Source: Armatimonadota bacterium (GTDB lineage: Bacteria > Armatimonadota > DTGP01 > JAKQQT01). From it: a stretch of 64,000 bases of DNA. The notes under the pieces are model-generated. The model had not been told where the DNA came from. It was given only the letters and a program-made list of their open reading frames with translations, and did not search any database. Every line of letters begins with the position of its first letter. The first letter of the stretch is position 1. Shown here in pieces: positions 15,806 to 24,541 of the stretch. The translations under genes and the position numbers were made by a program. The stretch spans positions 51,092-115,091 of the forward strand of contig DASXVS010000053.1 of NCBI GenBank assembly GCA_036504095.1. The letters are read 5' to 3'.

Positions 15806-17275
15806 GTGACGGAGATCGTGCGAAACGCTCTGGGGGGGTTCGTGAACCTCCCGGTGTGGGTGGTCGGGGGCGCCGTCCGCGATTGGGCGCTGGGCCGCCC
15901 GGCGAAAGATATTGACCTGGCCATCGACGGCGACGCGGCAGCCTTCGGGCGCGAGATCGCCTGTTCCGCGGGAGGCCATTTCTTCGTCATGCATCCCGCC
16001 TCTCAGACGGCGCGGGTGGCTTTTGCGGATGGCGCGTGGCTCGATATCGTGCCGCTTCCCTTAGGGCTGGATGCCGATCTGAAGCGGCGCGATTTCACGG
16101 TCAACGCGATGGCGCTTCCGCTGGACTTCTACATGCAGGCCCCCGAACCCGGGGGCCTGCCGCCGGCGCCCCCCTCACAACTGGCGGATCCAACCGGCGG
16201 ATGGAGCGATCTCGGCGAGCGAATCATACGGGTGACCCATCCCCGGGTTTTCGAGGAAGATCCGCTTCGCACGCTGCGCGGGCTGCGCTTGCTGGCAACC
16301 CTCGGCGGCTCGCACATCCAAACCGAATCCCTTGCACTGCTGCGCGACGCCGCGCCCCTTCTGTCCACGACCTCGCCGGAACGGCTCCGCGATGAGTGGC
16401 TCAGCACGCTTGATGTGCCGGATGGCGGCCGCGCTGTGCTCGCCGCCGCCGAGATGGGTCTGCTGGATTCCATCGTTCCGCAATGGCGCGACATGGTCGG
16501 CGTGACCCAGAATCCCTACCACCACCTGGACGTGTGGGACCACACCCTTGCGGTGCTGCGCGAGTTCGATGGTTTCTGCGGCTCCGGAGGCGGCATGCCG
16601 GGTGAACTGCAAGGGCCAGTGCGCGAGTATCTCCGGGAATACGTTTCGCCGCCGCACAGCCGTCGGGCGCTGCTGAGGCTGGCGATCCTTCTGCACGACA
16701 GCGGTAAACCGGAGACGCGCTCCGAAGACGAAGAGGGGCGGATTCGCTTCCTCTCCCACGAGCACACCAGCGAGGGTCTGGCTCGCTCCTGGGCCGTGCG
16801 TCACCGTCTCAGCGGCCGCGAACGCGCGTTCCTGGGCGCCGTGGTGGGGCTTCACATGCGCCCGGGCGGTTTGCTTGCGCCGGAGGTGTCCACCCGCGCC
16901 GTGACGCGGTTCTTCCGGGACGCCGGCCCTGCTGCACCCGCGCTCCTGTTGCTCAATGTAGCCGACCGTCTCGCCGCGCGCGGCCCCTGGACCACCGACG
17001 AAGAGGTGGAGACGCAGGTTGAGGGCTCCTGGCGCCTGCTGGGCCAGTGGGTTGAGATGAAGAACACTGTTGCCCTGCCACTGCCCATTTCAGGCAAGGA
17101 CCTCATGGAGGCGTTCGTCCTCTCCCCCGGCCCCCGCATCGGACGCATAATCCAGGCCCTTCGCGATGTCCATGCGGAAACGCCGTTCGCGGACCGCGAA
17201 AGCGCGCTGGAGGCCGCTCGGCAGATTGTGAACGGCGCCGAGGATACCGTGACGCCGCCACAGGGTATACAGTAA
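15806..17275 (+). CDS. CCA-adding enzyme / poly(A) polymerase family with HD domain
   Basis: 489-aa class II nucleotidyltransferase that builds or repairs the tRNA 3' CCA end or adds A residues. The head has VVGGAVRD (about 19-26) and the metal-binding pair D35/D37 in AKDIDLAI. KRRDFTVNAMALP and the neck EDPLRTLRGLRLLA follow. An HD hydrolase domain begins near residue 290 with LLHDSGK (H297, D298) and a downstream HEHTSEG. HD-containing members may also have phosphatase or phosphodiesterase activity. GTG start. Whether it adds CCA or only C/A cannot be settled from the sequence. Confidence 0.87.
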   Translation: MTEIVRNALGGFVNLPVWVVGGAVRDWALGRPAKDIDLAIDGDAAAFGREIACSAGGHFFVMHPASQTARVAFADGAWLDIVPLPLGLDADLKRRDFTVNAMALPLDFYMQAPEPGGLPPAPPSQLADPTGGWSDLGERIIRVTHPRVFEEDPLRTLRGLRLLATLGGSHIQTESLALLRDAAPLLSTTSPERLRDEWLSTLDVPDGGRAVLAAAEMGLLDSIVPQWRDMVGVTQNPYHHLDVWDHTLAVLREFDGFCGSGGGMPGELQGPVREYLREYVSPPHSRRALLRLAILLHDSGKPETRSEDEEGRIRFLSHEHTSEGLARSWAVRHRLSGRERAFLGAVVGLHMRPGGLLAPEVSTRAVTRFFRDAGPAAPALLLLNVADRLAARGPWTTDEEVETQVEGSWRLLGQWVEMKNTVALPLPISGKDLMEAFVLSPGPRIGRIIQALRDVHAETPFADRESALEAARQIVNGAEDTVTPPQGIQ

Positions 17276-17353
17276 CGTCGGCGTTCGCGGAAAAACCTCA
17301 ATCTCCATTTAAGACTCCCGGCCTATACTCCTACCTAATTGGAGGGTTCTATT

Positions 17354-20300
17354 ATGAGACTCATTGCTATTGGATTGGCCGCATTGGTTGGTTCCGGGTC
17401 GCTTGTCTCCGCGGCGGTCGATCATACTGCCCTTGTTCCGCCCAATGGCGGCGCCACGCCTATCTCCGAAAACAACTGGGGCATGGTGACCGCACCGGTG
17501 TATGGCACCTCGGAGTCGGGGGTGTATAAAGACGCCGAACTGTTCGCCGGGCCTGCCAAGTTCCATTCGACCTACTATCACGGCGTGCTCCCTAACGGGC
17601 GCATCGTCAAGCCCGCGGGGATCAGCGTGCAAGTCGGGATGAACCCGCTGGCCATCCGCCTGACGCCGGACGGCAGGTACCTGGTTACCAGCAATGACGA
17701 CGAGCGCAACGGCAGCGTGGACAGCCCGTCCGGCAAGTCGCTGCGGAGCGATGTGAACAAAGGCGGGTATTCGGTGTCGGTCGTCGATGCGAAGACGATG
17801 TCGGTTGTGTCCCAGATCGGCGCGGGGCCGGTTTTCGCCGGGTTGCAGATTACCGGGAAAGGACCCTACACCGTCTGGGCCTCGGGCGGACCATCGAACA
17901 GCATCAAGGTATTCACCATCTCGCCGGCCGGCGTGATCGCGTCCGGCGGTCCGGACATCCTGATCGCCCCGATCCTGCCGTCCGACAAGGGATATGTGTC
18001 CAACTACACGCCGGCGCCGGCTTTCAACACTGCAAACACCGACGGCGTAAGGCCCGCCGTTCCCATCGGGTTTGACCGGGCATCCGGAGCGCATACAACA
18101 TACCCGGCGGGCTCGGCCCTCAGCCCTGACGGGCGCTTCCTGTACGTGGCGTGCAACGGTGACAACAGCGTTGCCGTCATCCGCACGGCATCGCGAAAAG
18201 TCGTCCGCCAGGTCCCGGTCGGATATTTCCCGTACGACGTGGCCGTAAGCGCTGACGGCGTGACGGTGGCCGTATCGAACTGGGGCATCACCGAGTACAA
18301 ATTCAAGGCGCCGGAGTACGACGAAGCAGGCCGGTTGACCGCCATCAAACCGTTGAACGGCAATCAGCCGGACGGTTTCTATGTGCCCACGACCGACACT
18401 GAAGGCAAACTGCCGAAGACCTCGTCGGTGTCTGTACTGATCGCGGCAGGTGGAGACGGCGCCCGCCTCGAAGCCTCCAATTCCGTTTACCACGGGAAAG
18501 CCCTCGACGCCTTGAACCAGGTTGGCGACACTCACCCCTCCGCGTTGGCGATCGCCAAAAGGACAGCGGGCAGAAAGTCCGAGAACGTGGTCTTCGTCGC
18601 CAAGGCCAACTCGGACAGCCTGGGCGTCTTTGTGCCCGGTGCGAAGTCGCGGATGCCTGATGTTGATCTTTCGCCGGTGCGCGTCTCCCTGAAAGACGGG
18701 CATCCCGTCCACGGAGCCTACCCCAACGCCATCGCGTATTCACCCCGGGACCGGAGGCTATACGTCGCGGAGGCCGGCATCAATTCGGTCGCGGTTCTGG
18801 ATGCGTCCAACCTGCTGCGTCCACGGTTGATCGGCCGGATTCCGACCGGGTGGTATCCCACGGGTGTGACGATCAGCCCCGACGGCCGATCGCTCTACAT
18901 CCTGAACGCCAAGGGCATCGGCGAGGACATCAACCCCCGTACACCGGTGCCATCGGAACACAATCCCACCGGCCTGGAGTCGTTCGCCGACAGCAACTAC
19001 GTGTTCGGCAGCGTGCAGAAAATGGACCTTGCGGGACTGCGACTGGACAACACGGCCGTCCTTCAGAGCAATTTTGCGCTCCACAAGCCGGCAGACACCT
19101 CTGTCGTCCCGGCCGGCGGAAAGCCGTCATCGAAGATCGACCACGTGTTCTTCATCCTGCATGAGAACAAGACGTTCGACTCCATGCTGGGGTCAGCCGG
19201 CGACCATTTTGGCCCGTACGCCAGCCTCGCCTACAACAACCCCGATGGCTCTGCCTACACCGACCGCCAGTACACCGGCGTCTCGGTCAATACGCAGTCT
19301 CTGGCCAGGAACTTCGCCACCGCCGTGAACTACTACTCCGATTCCGAAGAAAGCGATGCCGGCCACATGTTCGCCAGTTCGGGAACGGCGACCGATTACA
19401 CGGAGAAGACGCTGCTCGTTAAGCGCGGCCGCGGAACGTTGGTGGAAAAGAACATGGAGCCCGAGGATTACCCGGAAGGCGGCTTCATATTCAACAACGC
19501 CGCCCGCCACGGCGTCTCATTCAAGGACTTCGGAGACCTGATTCGGATCGCCGGCACCGACGAGGGGACAAGCACTCCCACAACGATGGGCGATCCTCCC
19601 AGCGGCCTGGCGGGATTCCCGGCCCTTGCGCCGGACGCGTCGTCGGTTTCGAATCCGTTGAGCACGGTCGGCGACGTTGATTCGCCGACGCGCGGCCTTG
19701 GACAGTCCTACTTCCTGTCGCTGCCGATCCTCGCCATCCTTGGTGGCAAGAACGCAAATGGCGAGGATCGGCTGGACCGAAACTACCCGGGTTACAATTT
19801 CAATATTTCGGACCAGCGCCGCGCGAAGGAGTTCATCCGCGATTTTGACCGGATGGTCGCCAATAACACGCTTCCGAAGTTCGTGCATATCTACCAGCCC
19901 AACGACCATACGGGCGGTCTCCAGGCGCCGAACAAGTCCGAGGTTGGGGGGGCGCCGCTCCAGCAGGTTGCGGACGGCGACGTGGGGCTCGGGATGGTGG
20001 TCGAGCATATCATGCGCAGTCCCGCCTATTACAATGCGGCAACAGGCAAGGGCAGCGCTATTTTCGTGAGTTACGACGACGCGCAGGGCTGCCTCGACCA
20101 TATCCACCCGCACCGAACCCCGCTTCTCGTTATCAGCCCATACGCCAAGCCGGGATACGCCGGGAAACGGCACTACGTGACGGCCTCCATCGTCAAGACG
20201 GAGGAGCTGCTTCTGGGCCTGCCGCCGAACAATCTGGGCGACCTGTTCGCCACAGATCTGCGCGACATGTTCCAGTCCGGGTACAACGGCATCACGGCCG

Positions 20301-20569
20301 ACAGCCTCCACATCACCAAGGTTGCCCGCTATGACGCGACTCCCGAAGGCAAGAGGATCTGGAAACTGGTTGACCGCCTGGACCTGTCCGGTCCGGACCG
20401 CGACAGTTACCGCGTAGCGCGTCTCGGCCGGATTTCGGCGCAGGCCGACACGTGGCACCGGGAAGCAGCAAGGCGCAATCGCCTTGGCTCGCCGGCGTAC
20501 GCGAGATTGCAGGACCGGCTCTTCGGCGCGGCAACGCGCCTAGTGGCTTCAGCGTCAAGGGACGACTAG
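17354..20569 (+). CDS. Secreted YVTN/YncE beta-propeller fused to phosphoesterase (alkaline phosphatase superfamily)
   Basis: 1,071-aa exported protein. ATG 17354 was chosen over a TTG at 17339 because it has GGAGGG upstream and opens a signal peptide ending VSAA near residue 20. Residues about 40-550 hold repeated beta-propeller blades (NPLAIRLTPDGRYLVTSNDD, GSALSPDGRFLYVACNGDN, PTGVTISPDGRSLYILNA). From about residue 594, KIDHVFFILHENKTFDSMLG starts the phosphoesterase domain, which continues with the metal-ligand aspartates of the alkaline-phosphatase superfamily (FVSYDDAQG, HPHRTPLLVISPYAK). The layout is known as bifunctional YncE/alkaline phosphatase. It may release phosphate from organic esters in the periplasm. 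Confidence 0.88.
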   Translation: MRLIAIGLAALVGSGSLVSAAVDHTALVPPNGGATPISENNWGMVTAPVYGTSESGVYKDAELFAGPAKFHSTYYHGVLPNGRIVKPAGISVQVGMNPLAIRLTPDGRYLVTSNDDERNGSVDSPSGKSLRSDVNKGGYSVSVVDAKTMSVVSQIGAGPVFAGLQITGKGPYTVWASGGPSNSIKVFTISPAGVIASGGPDILIAPILPSDKGYVSNYTPAPAFNTANTDGVRPAVPIGFDRASGAHTTYPAGSALSPDGRFLYVACNGDNSVAVIRTASRKVVRQVPVGYFPYDVAVSADGVTVAVSNWGITEYKFKAPEYDEAGRLTAIKPLNGNQPDGFYVPTTDTEGKLPKTSSVSVLIAAGGDGARLEASNSVYHGKALDALNQVGDTHPSALAIAKRTAGRKSENVVFVAKANSDSLGVFVPGAKSRMPDVDLSPVRVSLKDGHPVHGAYPNAIAYSPRDRRLYVAEAGINSVAVLDASNLLRPRLIGRIPTGWYPTGVTISPDGRSLYILNAKGIGEDINPRTPVPSEHNPTGLESFADSNYVFGSVQKMDLAGLRLDNTAVLQSNFALHKPADTSVVPAGGKPSSKIDHVFFILHENKTFDSMLGSAGDHFGPYASLAYNNPDGSAYTDRQYTGVSVNTQSLARNFATAVNYYSDSEESDAGHMFASSGTATDYTEKTLLVKRGRGTLVEKNMEPEDYPEGGFIFNNAARHGVSFKDFGDLIRIAGTDEGTSTPTTMGDPPSGLAGFPALAPDASSVSNPLSTVGDVDSPTRGLGQSYFLSLPILAILGGKNANGEDRLDRNYPGYNFNISDQRRAKEFIRDFDRMVANNTLPKFVHIYQPNDHTGGLQAPNKSEVGGAPLQQVADGDVGLGMVVEHIMRSPAYYNAATGKGSAIFVSYDDAQGCLDHIHPHRTPLLVISPYAKPGYAGKRHYVTASIVKTEELLLGLPPNNLGDLFATDLRDMFQSGYNGITADSLHITKVARYDATPEGKRIWKLVDRLDLSGPDRDSYRVARLGRISAQADTWHREAARRNRLGSPAYARLQDRLFGAATRLVASASRDD

Positions 20570-20571
20570 TC

Positions 20572-20647
20572 GGGTGACAGGTGGCTATGCCGCAGTGTGG
20601 CCGGCCTCCGCGCCGGCCACCCGTCATTTGACACCCGCCACCCGGCT
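20572..20647. repeat. Degenerate 7-nt repeat tract 3
   Basis: Units such as GCCACCC and GACACCC recur in phase at 20614-20647, with GGGTGAC and AGGTGGC at the left end. The vocabulary is the same as in tract 1. A GGCCGGC palindrome sits in the middle. The tract abuts the -10-like element of the PHP gene. Confidence 0.65.
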
Positions 20648-20652
20648 ACAAT
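20647..20652 (+). promoter_or_regulatory. -10-like element of the PHP gene (leaderless)
   Basis: TACAAT lies exactly 6 nt before the ATG at 20659; there is no Shine-Dalgarno. A TTGACA lies only 13 nt upstream, inside the heptamer tract, too close for a standard -35. Confidence 0.45.
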
Positions 20653-20658
20653 GAGCGT

Positions 20659-21495
20659 ATGCAAAGAGCCGATCTCCACCTGCACACAACCGTCTCGGAC
20701 GGCGTTCTCGAGCCCCTCGCCCTAGTCAAGGCCTGCTCCGCGCTGGGCCTCGCCGCTATCGCCATCACGGACCACGACGTGACCGACGGCGTGGAGGAAG
20801 CGGTGGCTGCGGGGTTGAAGCACGGCGTGGAGGTCATCGCCGGCGTGGAGATCAACACGGACCACGGGCCAACCGAGATCCACATCCTGGGTTATGGGCT
20901 GAATCTTGCCGACCCGGGCTTTCAGAAGACGATGACGTGGCTGCGCGAAGGCCGCGTGAGCCGCGCCCGCGAGATGGTCGGCCTGTTGCGCCGCCTGGGC
21001 GCGCCCGTATCCTGGGAGCGCGTGCAGGAGATCTCGGGCCGCGGCGCCATCGGCCGCCCGCACCTGGCGGAAGCCCTCATCGAGGAAGGCCATGTGCCCA
21101 GCCGCGCGGAAGCGTTCATCCGCTACCTCGGCAACGACGGCCCGGCCTATGTGCCGCGTGAGCGTTTCAACGCGGTCGAAGCCATCGCCACGATCCGTGG
21201 CGCGGGCGGGGTGGCCGTTGTCGCACACCCGGTGAAGATCGGTGACGACACGCTGATTCCGGCGCTCGTGGAATCAGGCCTCGGCGGTATCGAGGCATAC
21301 CACCCGGACCATTCCGACGAAGATGCTGCGCGATATTGCCGAATGGCGGATCAACTGGGCGTCGTCTGGACCGGCGGAAGCGATTTCCACGGCAACAACG
21401 AATCCCGCCCCCTCGCCTGCCGCACCGTACCGTACTCCCAGGTGGAAGCGCTACTCGCGGAGACGCAACGATTCCGAGCCGAATTGAACCATTGA
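20659..21495 (+). CDS. PHP-domain phosphoesterase (RNase AM/YciV-like)
   Basis: 278-aa metal-dependent phosphoesterase. PHP metal motifs are all present: DLHLHTTVSDG (residues 5-15), AIAITDHD, GVEINTDHG, a central GRPHLAEAL, VAHPVKIG and the C-terminal GSDFHG. Characterised members of this branch remove nucleotides 5'-3' from short RNAs or hydrolyse 3',5'-bisphosphonucleotides. It is followed by coaBC across a repeat tract. The start is apparently leaderless. Confidence 0.88.
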   Translation: MQRADLHLHTTVSDGVLEPLALVKACSALGLAAIAITDHDVTDGVEEAVAAGLKHGVEVIAGVEINTDHGPTEIHILGYGLNLADPGFQKTMTWLREGRVSRAREMVGLLRRLGAPVSWERVQEISGRGAIGRPHLAEALIEEGHVPSRAEAFIRYLGNDGPAYVPRERFNAVEAIATIRGAGGVAVVAHPVKIGDDTLIPALVESGLGGIEAYHPDHSDEDAARYCRMADQLGVVWTGGSDFHGNNESRPLACRTVPYSQVEALLAETQRFRAELNH

Positions 21496-21587
21496 CCAAT
21501 GGTCAACTGACATTTGCCATTGATCGGACCCTTCGCCCGGCCAATGGCAAATGACCAATGGCGAATGCTCAATGGCTGATTCCTGAA
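21488..21587. repeat. Degenerate 7-nt repeat tract 4, hairpin-forming
   Basis: Units such as CCAATGG and CAAATGA run in phase from the PHP stop codon to the coaBC promoter. A perfect 12-bp stem forms between CATTTGCCATTG at 21511-21522 and its complement at 21542-21553. A second palindrome, CCATTGACCAATGG, overlaps the PHP stop. Confidence 0.8.
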
Positions 21588-21588
21588 C

Positions 21589-21594
21589 TAGAAT
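21589..21594 (+). promoter_or_regulatory. -10-like element of coaBC (leaderless)
   Basis: TAGAAT lies exactly 6 nt before the ATG at 21601, with no Shine-Dalgarno between. Confidence 0.45.
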
Positions 21595-21600
21595 AAGCCT

Positions 21601-22908
21601 ATGAGCACAGAACAGAGTCCTCTCAACGGCAAGACCATCATCCTGGGCGTGACGGCCAGCATCGCGGCCTACAAAGCGGCGGACCTCTGCAGCCGCCTCG
21701 TCAAGGCCGGCGCCGATGTGCGCGTGCTGATGACGCCCAACGCGACGAAACTGGTCGGGCCCTGCACTTTCGAAGGGCTGACCCACCGGCCCACCGCCGT
21801 GGATATGTTCGCGCCGGACGACACGTGGGAGGCCGTGCTGGAGCGCGAAGGCGCCGCCGACCTCTATATCATTGCGCCGTGCACCGGCGACTGCCTCGCG
21901 CGGATCGCCGCCGGCATGGCCAATGATTTTGTCTCCGCCGCCGCGCTCGCCGCCACGTGCCCGGTTCTGGTGGCGCCCGCGATGGCCACGCCGATGTGGC
22001 TCAACTTAAGGACCCAGCGCAACGTTGCCGAGTTGAAAGCGGATGGTATCCACTTCGTCGGTCCCGATGAGGGACGCCTCGCTACCGGCCGCACCGGCCC
22101 CGGCCGGATGAGCGAACCGGCGGACATCGTGGAAGCCGCGGAAAGACTATTGTCAGTGGGTCAATGGGTCCATGGGTCAACCGGACAAGGCCCGGATCCG
22201 TTGACTCGTTCACCCATTGACCCATTAACTCGTTCACCCCTTCCCGTTTCCCATCGCTTCCTGGTGACGGCCGGGCCGACGCAGGAAGCGCTGGACCCCG
22301 TGCGGATGCTCACAAACCGCAGCACGGGCAAAATGGGCATCGCGGTGGCGGAAGCCGCCGCCGCGCGCGGCGCCGATGTGACGCTCGTCCTGGGGCCAAC
22401 TCACTTATCGGACCCGCCGGGAGTCAAGACCGTCCGCGTGACGACCGCCGACGAGATGCGCGCCGCCGCGATGCAGGCGTTCGAGACCGCCGATGTCGTG
22501 GTGGCCGCCGCCGCCGTGGCCGACTATCGCCCCGCCATTTCGTCGCCCCAGAAAGTGAAGAAGTCGGAAGGTCCGGCCTCTATCGCCCTGGAGCGCACCC
22601 CGGACATTCTGGCGGAAATGGGCCGCAACAAGCGTCCCGGCCAGATCCTCATCGGATTCGCCGCCGAGACGGAAAACCTCATCGAAAATGCCCGCGCGAA
22701 ACTGGCCGCCAAGAACCTGGACGCGGTGGTCGCCAACGATGTGACGCGCGAGGGCGCCGGCTTCGGCGCGGACACCAACGTTGCCACGCTGATAACGGCG
22801 GAAGGCTGCTCGGAATTGGGCCCGATGCCCAAGCGCGCAATGGCGGAGGCCATCCTGGATGCCGTTCTGGAGCCTGGAGTCCAGGGCGGAGCACCCGAGC
22901 TCGAGTGA
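21601..22908 (+). CDS. coaBC: Bifunctional phosphopantothenoylcysteine decarboxylase/phosphopantothenate-cysteine ligase
   Basis: Two steps of coenzyme A synthesis in one 435-aa protein. The N-terminal CoaC flavoprotein domain (about 1-183) has GVTASIAAYKAADL, the substrate histidine in GLTHRP, and a PAMATPMW block. The C-terminal CoaB domain (about 217-425) has FLVTAGPTQEALDPVRMLTN, STGKMG, and the DVVVAAAAVADYRP motif. The two are joined by an unusual linker, about residues 184-216, whose DNA is a heptamer repeat tract (22152-22248). The last dozen or so residues also run into a similar tract. Both enzymatic cores look intact, so the insertion is probably tolerated. Confidence 0.93.
   Translation: MSTEQSPLNGKTIILGVTASIAAYKAADLCSRLVKAGADVRVLMTPNATKLVGPCTFEGLTHRPTAVDMFAPDDTWEAVLEREGAADLYIIAPCTGDCLARIAAGMANDFVSAAALAATCPVLVAPAMATPMWLNLRTQRNVAELKADGIHFVGPDEGRLATGRTGPGRMSEPADIVEAAERLLSVGQWVHGSTGQGPDPLTRSPIDPLTRSPLPVSHRFLVTAGPTQEALDPVRMLTNRSTGKMGIAVAEAAAARGADVTLVLGPTHLSDPPGVKTVRVTTADEMRAAAMQAFETADVVVAAAAVADYRPAISSPQKVKKSEGPASIALERTPDILAEMGRNKRPGQILIGFAAETENLIENARAKLAAKNLDAVVANDVTREGAGFGADTNVATLITAEGCSELGPMPKRAMAEAILDAVLEPGVQGGAPELE
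22152..22248. repeat. Degenerate 7-nt repeat tract 5, inside coaBC
   Basis: Units such as TGGGTCA and ATGGGTC at 22157-22177 face units such as TTGACTC and CATTGAC at 22200-22240. TGGGTCAATGGGT at 22157-22169 pairs perfectly over 13 bp with 22212-22224. The tract is read in frame between the CoaC and CoaB domains and encodes a proline/threonine/serine-rich linker. Confidence 0.8.
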
Positions 22909-23058
22909 CCTCATCCAACTTCCCACCTCCGTCTTCCAACCTCCAATGAACGGCACGCCGATTGCTGGTGTTTGACCTCGGGAAGTCTCGGGTCTAGCAT
23001 GAACGCTGGTGGCTGGGATCCAACTTCCAATATCAAACTTCCAACCTCCAATTTCCGT
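22866..23058. repeat. Degenerate 7-nt repeat tract 6 (two blocks)
   Basis: Block a, about 22866-22949, starts inside the last codons of coaBC (CTGGAGC, CTGGAGT) and passes into CTTCCAA-like units. Block b, 23029-23058, has CCAACTT and CCAACCT units. About 75 nt of non-repeat sequence separates them, including an imperfect stem around 22972-22994. All lies in the metK leader; I found no recognisable SAM riboswitch there. Confidence 0.7.
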
Positions 23059-23103
23059 TTACCCGCAGCCCGTATGGGCTAGCAAGAAAGGAGCTGAGAC
23101 GAG

Positions 23104-24279
23104 ATGAGCAGTGAGAAACACCTGTTCACGTCGGAGTCGGTCACAGAAGGCCACCCCGACAAAATGGCCGACCAGATATCCGACGCGGTACTGGACGCCA
23201 TCCTGACTGAGGACGAGAATGCGCGCGTCGCGTGCGAGACGTTCCTCACCACCGGCCTGTGCGTCGTCGGCGGGGAGATCACGACGAACACCTACGTGGA
23301 CATTCCCACCCTGGTGCGCCAGACCATCGCGGACATCGGCTACACGCGCGCCAAATTCGGCTTCGACGCCGAGACCTGCGGCGTGGTAACGGCCATCCAG
23401 CACCAGAGCCCCGACATCGCGCAAGGCGTGGACATCGGTGGAGCGGGCGATCAGGGCATGATGTTCGGTTTCGCGTGCACCGAAACCGAAGAACTCATGC
23501 CGATGCCCATCATGATGGCCCACAAACTGTGCCGCCAGTTGACCTACGTTCGCAAGACCAACCAGATCCCGTACCTGCGCCCGGACGGCAAGAGCCAGGT
23601 AACCGTCGAGTACGATGGCACGAAGGTCGTCCGCATCGACACCGTGCTCATCTCCTCCCAGCACGCGCCGACGATCCCCGCGGAAACGATCAAAGAGGAC
23701 ATCATTGAGCGCGTCATCAAGCCCATCCTCCCGGCCGGCCTCTGGGATGCCGACACCCACTTCCTGGTAAACCCCACCGGCAAGTTCGCCGTTGGCGGCC
23801 CGCAGGGCGATACCGGCCTCACAGGCCGCAAGATCATCGTGGATACCTACGGCGGCGCGGCCCCGCACGGCGGCGGCTGCTTCTCCGGCAAGGATCCGAC
23901 CAAGGTTGACCGCAGCGCCACCTACATGGCGCGTTATGTGGCCAAGAATATCGTGGCCGCCGGCCTGGCCGAACGCTGCGAACTCCAGGTTGCGTACGCG
24001 ATCGGCGTTGCGGAACCGGTGAGCCTCGCGGTGAAATCCTTCGGCACCGGCAAGATCAGCGACGCCGAAATCGTGGCGCTCGTGCGCCGCTACTTCGATA
24101 TGACGCCCAAGGGCATCATCACGAAGCTCGGCCTGCGCCGGCCGATCTACAAGCAGACGGCCGCCTACGGCCACTTCGGCCGCACGGACCTTGCTGTGCC
24201 GTGGGAAGAGACCGACATGGCGGAGACGCTGAAGACCGCCGCCGGCCTCAAAGCCGCCGAAAAGCTGATCGAAGCGTAG
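23104..24279 (+). CDS. metK: S-adenosylmethionine synthetase
   Basis: Makes SAM from methionine and ATP; 391 aa. The start [20 protein letters not shown] holds the ATP-binding histidine. The signature hexapeptide GAGDQG, the P-loop-like [16 protein letters not shown] and the C-terminal region [15 protein letters not shown] are all present. Full family length. AAAGGAG lies about 11 nt upstream of the ATG. A strong terminator follows at 24338. SAM supports PrmC and other methyltransferases. Confidence 0.96.
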   Translation: MSSEKHLFTSESVTEGHPDKMADQISDAVLDAILTEDENARVACETFLTTGLCVVGGEITTNTYVDIPTLVRQTIADIGYTRAKFGFDAETCGVVTAIQHQSPDIAQGVDIGGAGDQGMMFGFACTETEELMPMPIMMAHKLCRQLTYVRKTNQIPYLRPDGKSQVTVEYDGTKVVRIDTVLISSQHAPTIPAETIKEDIIERVIKPILPAGLWDADTHFLVNPTGKFAVGGPQGDTGLTGRKIIVDTYGGAAPHGGGCFSGKDPTKVDRSATYMARYVAKNIVAAGLAERCELQVAYAIGVAEPVSLAVKSFGTGKISDAEIVALVRRYFDMTPKGIITKLGLRRPIYKQTAAYGHFGRTDLAVPWEETDMAETLKTAAGLKAAEKLIEA

Positions 24280-24282
24280 GCT

Positions 24283-24331
24283 AAGGGCTGAGGGGCAAGG
24301 GCCGAGGGCTGAGACCCGAAAACCCAAAACG
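24283..24331. repeat. Degenerate 7-nt repeat tract 7
   Basis: Units such as GGGCTGA and GGGCCGA run in phase directly after the metK stop and before its terminator. Confidence 0.6.
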
Positions 24332-24337
24332 TGACCG

Positions 24338-24363
24338 GGGGGTCGTCCATTCGGACGGCCCCC
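24338..24363 (+). terminator. metK intrinsic terminator
   Basis: GGGGGTCGTCC at 24338-24348 pairs with GGACGGCCCCC at 24353-24363 (one wobble) around a 4-nt loop, followed by a T-rich run (TTGTTCGTTTT). Confidence 0.85.
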
Positions 24364-24388
24364 TTGTTCGTTTTACTCCAAGGAGATT

Positions 24389-24541
24389 CTAGGGTTCTGC
24401 TGGAAGCCCCTTTTCGAGCATTCCTGCGACGGCGGCTCGCAACACTGGAAGCTCAGCCGTGGCGGCATTCCAGATGATGGTCTCATCGGCGGCGAAGTAG
24501 GCGTGCACGATTACGTTGCGGAAACCACGTTCACGCCGCAT
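24389..24541 (-). pseudogene. N-terminally truncated HEPN (DUF86) toxin remnant
   Basis: 50-codon frame starting at an ATG that overlaps the MNT gene stop and ending at TAG 24389. RNVIVHAYF carries the R-x4-H RNase motif of HEPN toxins, and TIIWNAATAELPVL matches the C terminus of DUF86 proteins. A complete DUF86 protein is about 110 aa, so its first helices are missing. The remaining piece directly follows the MNT gene as in HEPN/MNT pairs. It is probably inactive, although the catalytic residues survive. Confidence 0.6.

Noticed and set aside
22949..23103. Possible SAM riboswitch upstream of metK
   Set aside because: The leader has an imperfect stem around 22972-22994 and repeat blocks, but none of the conserved cores of SAM-I, SAM-II or other SAM riboswitches that I could recognise.
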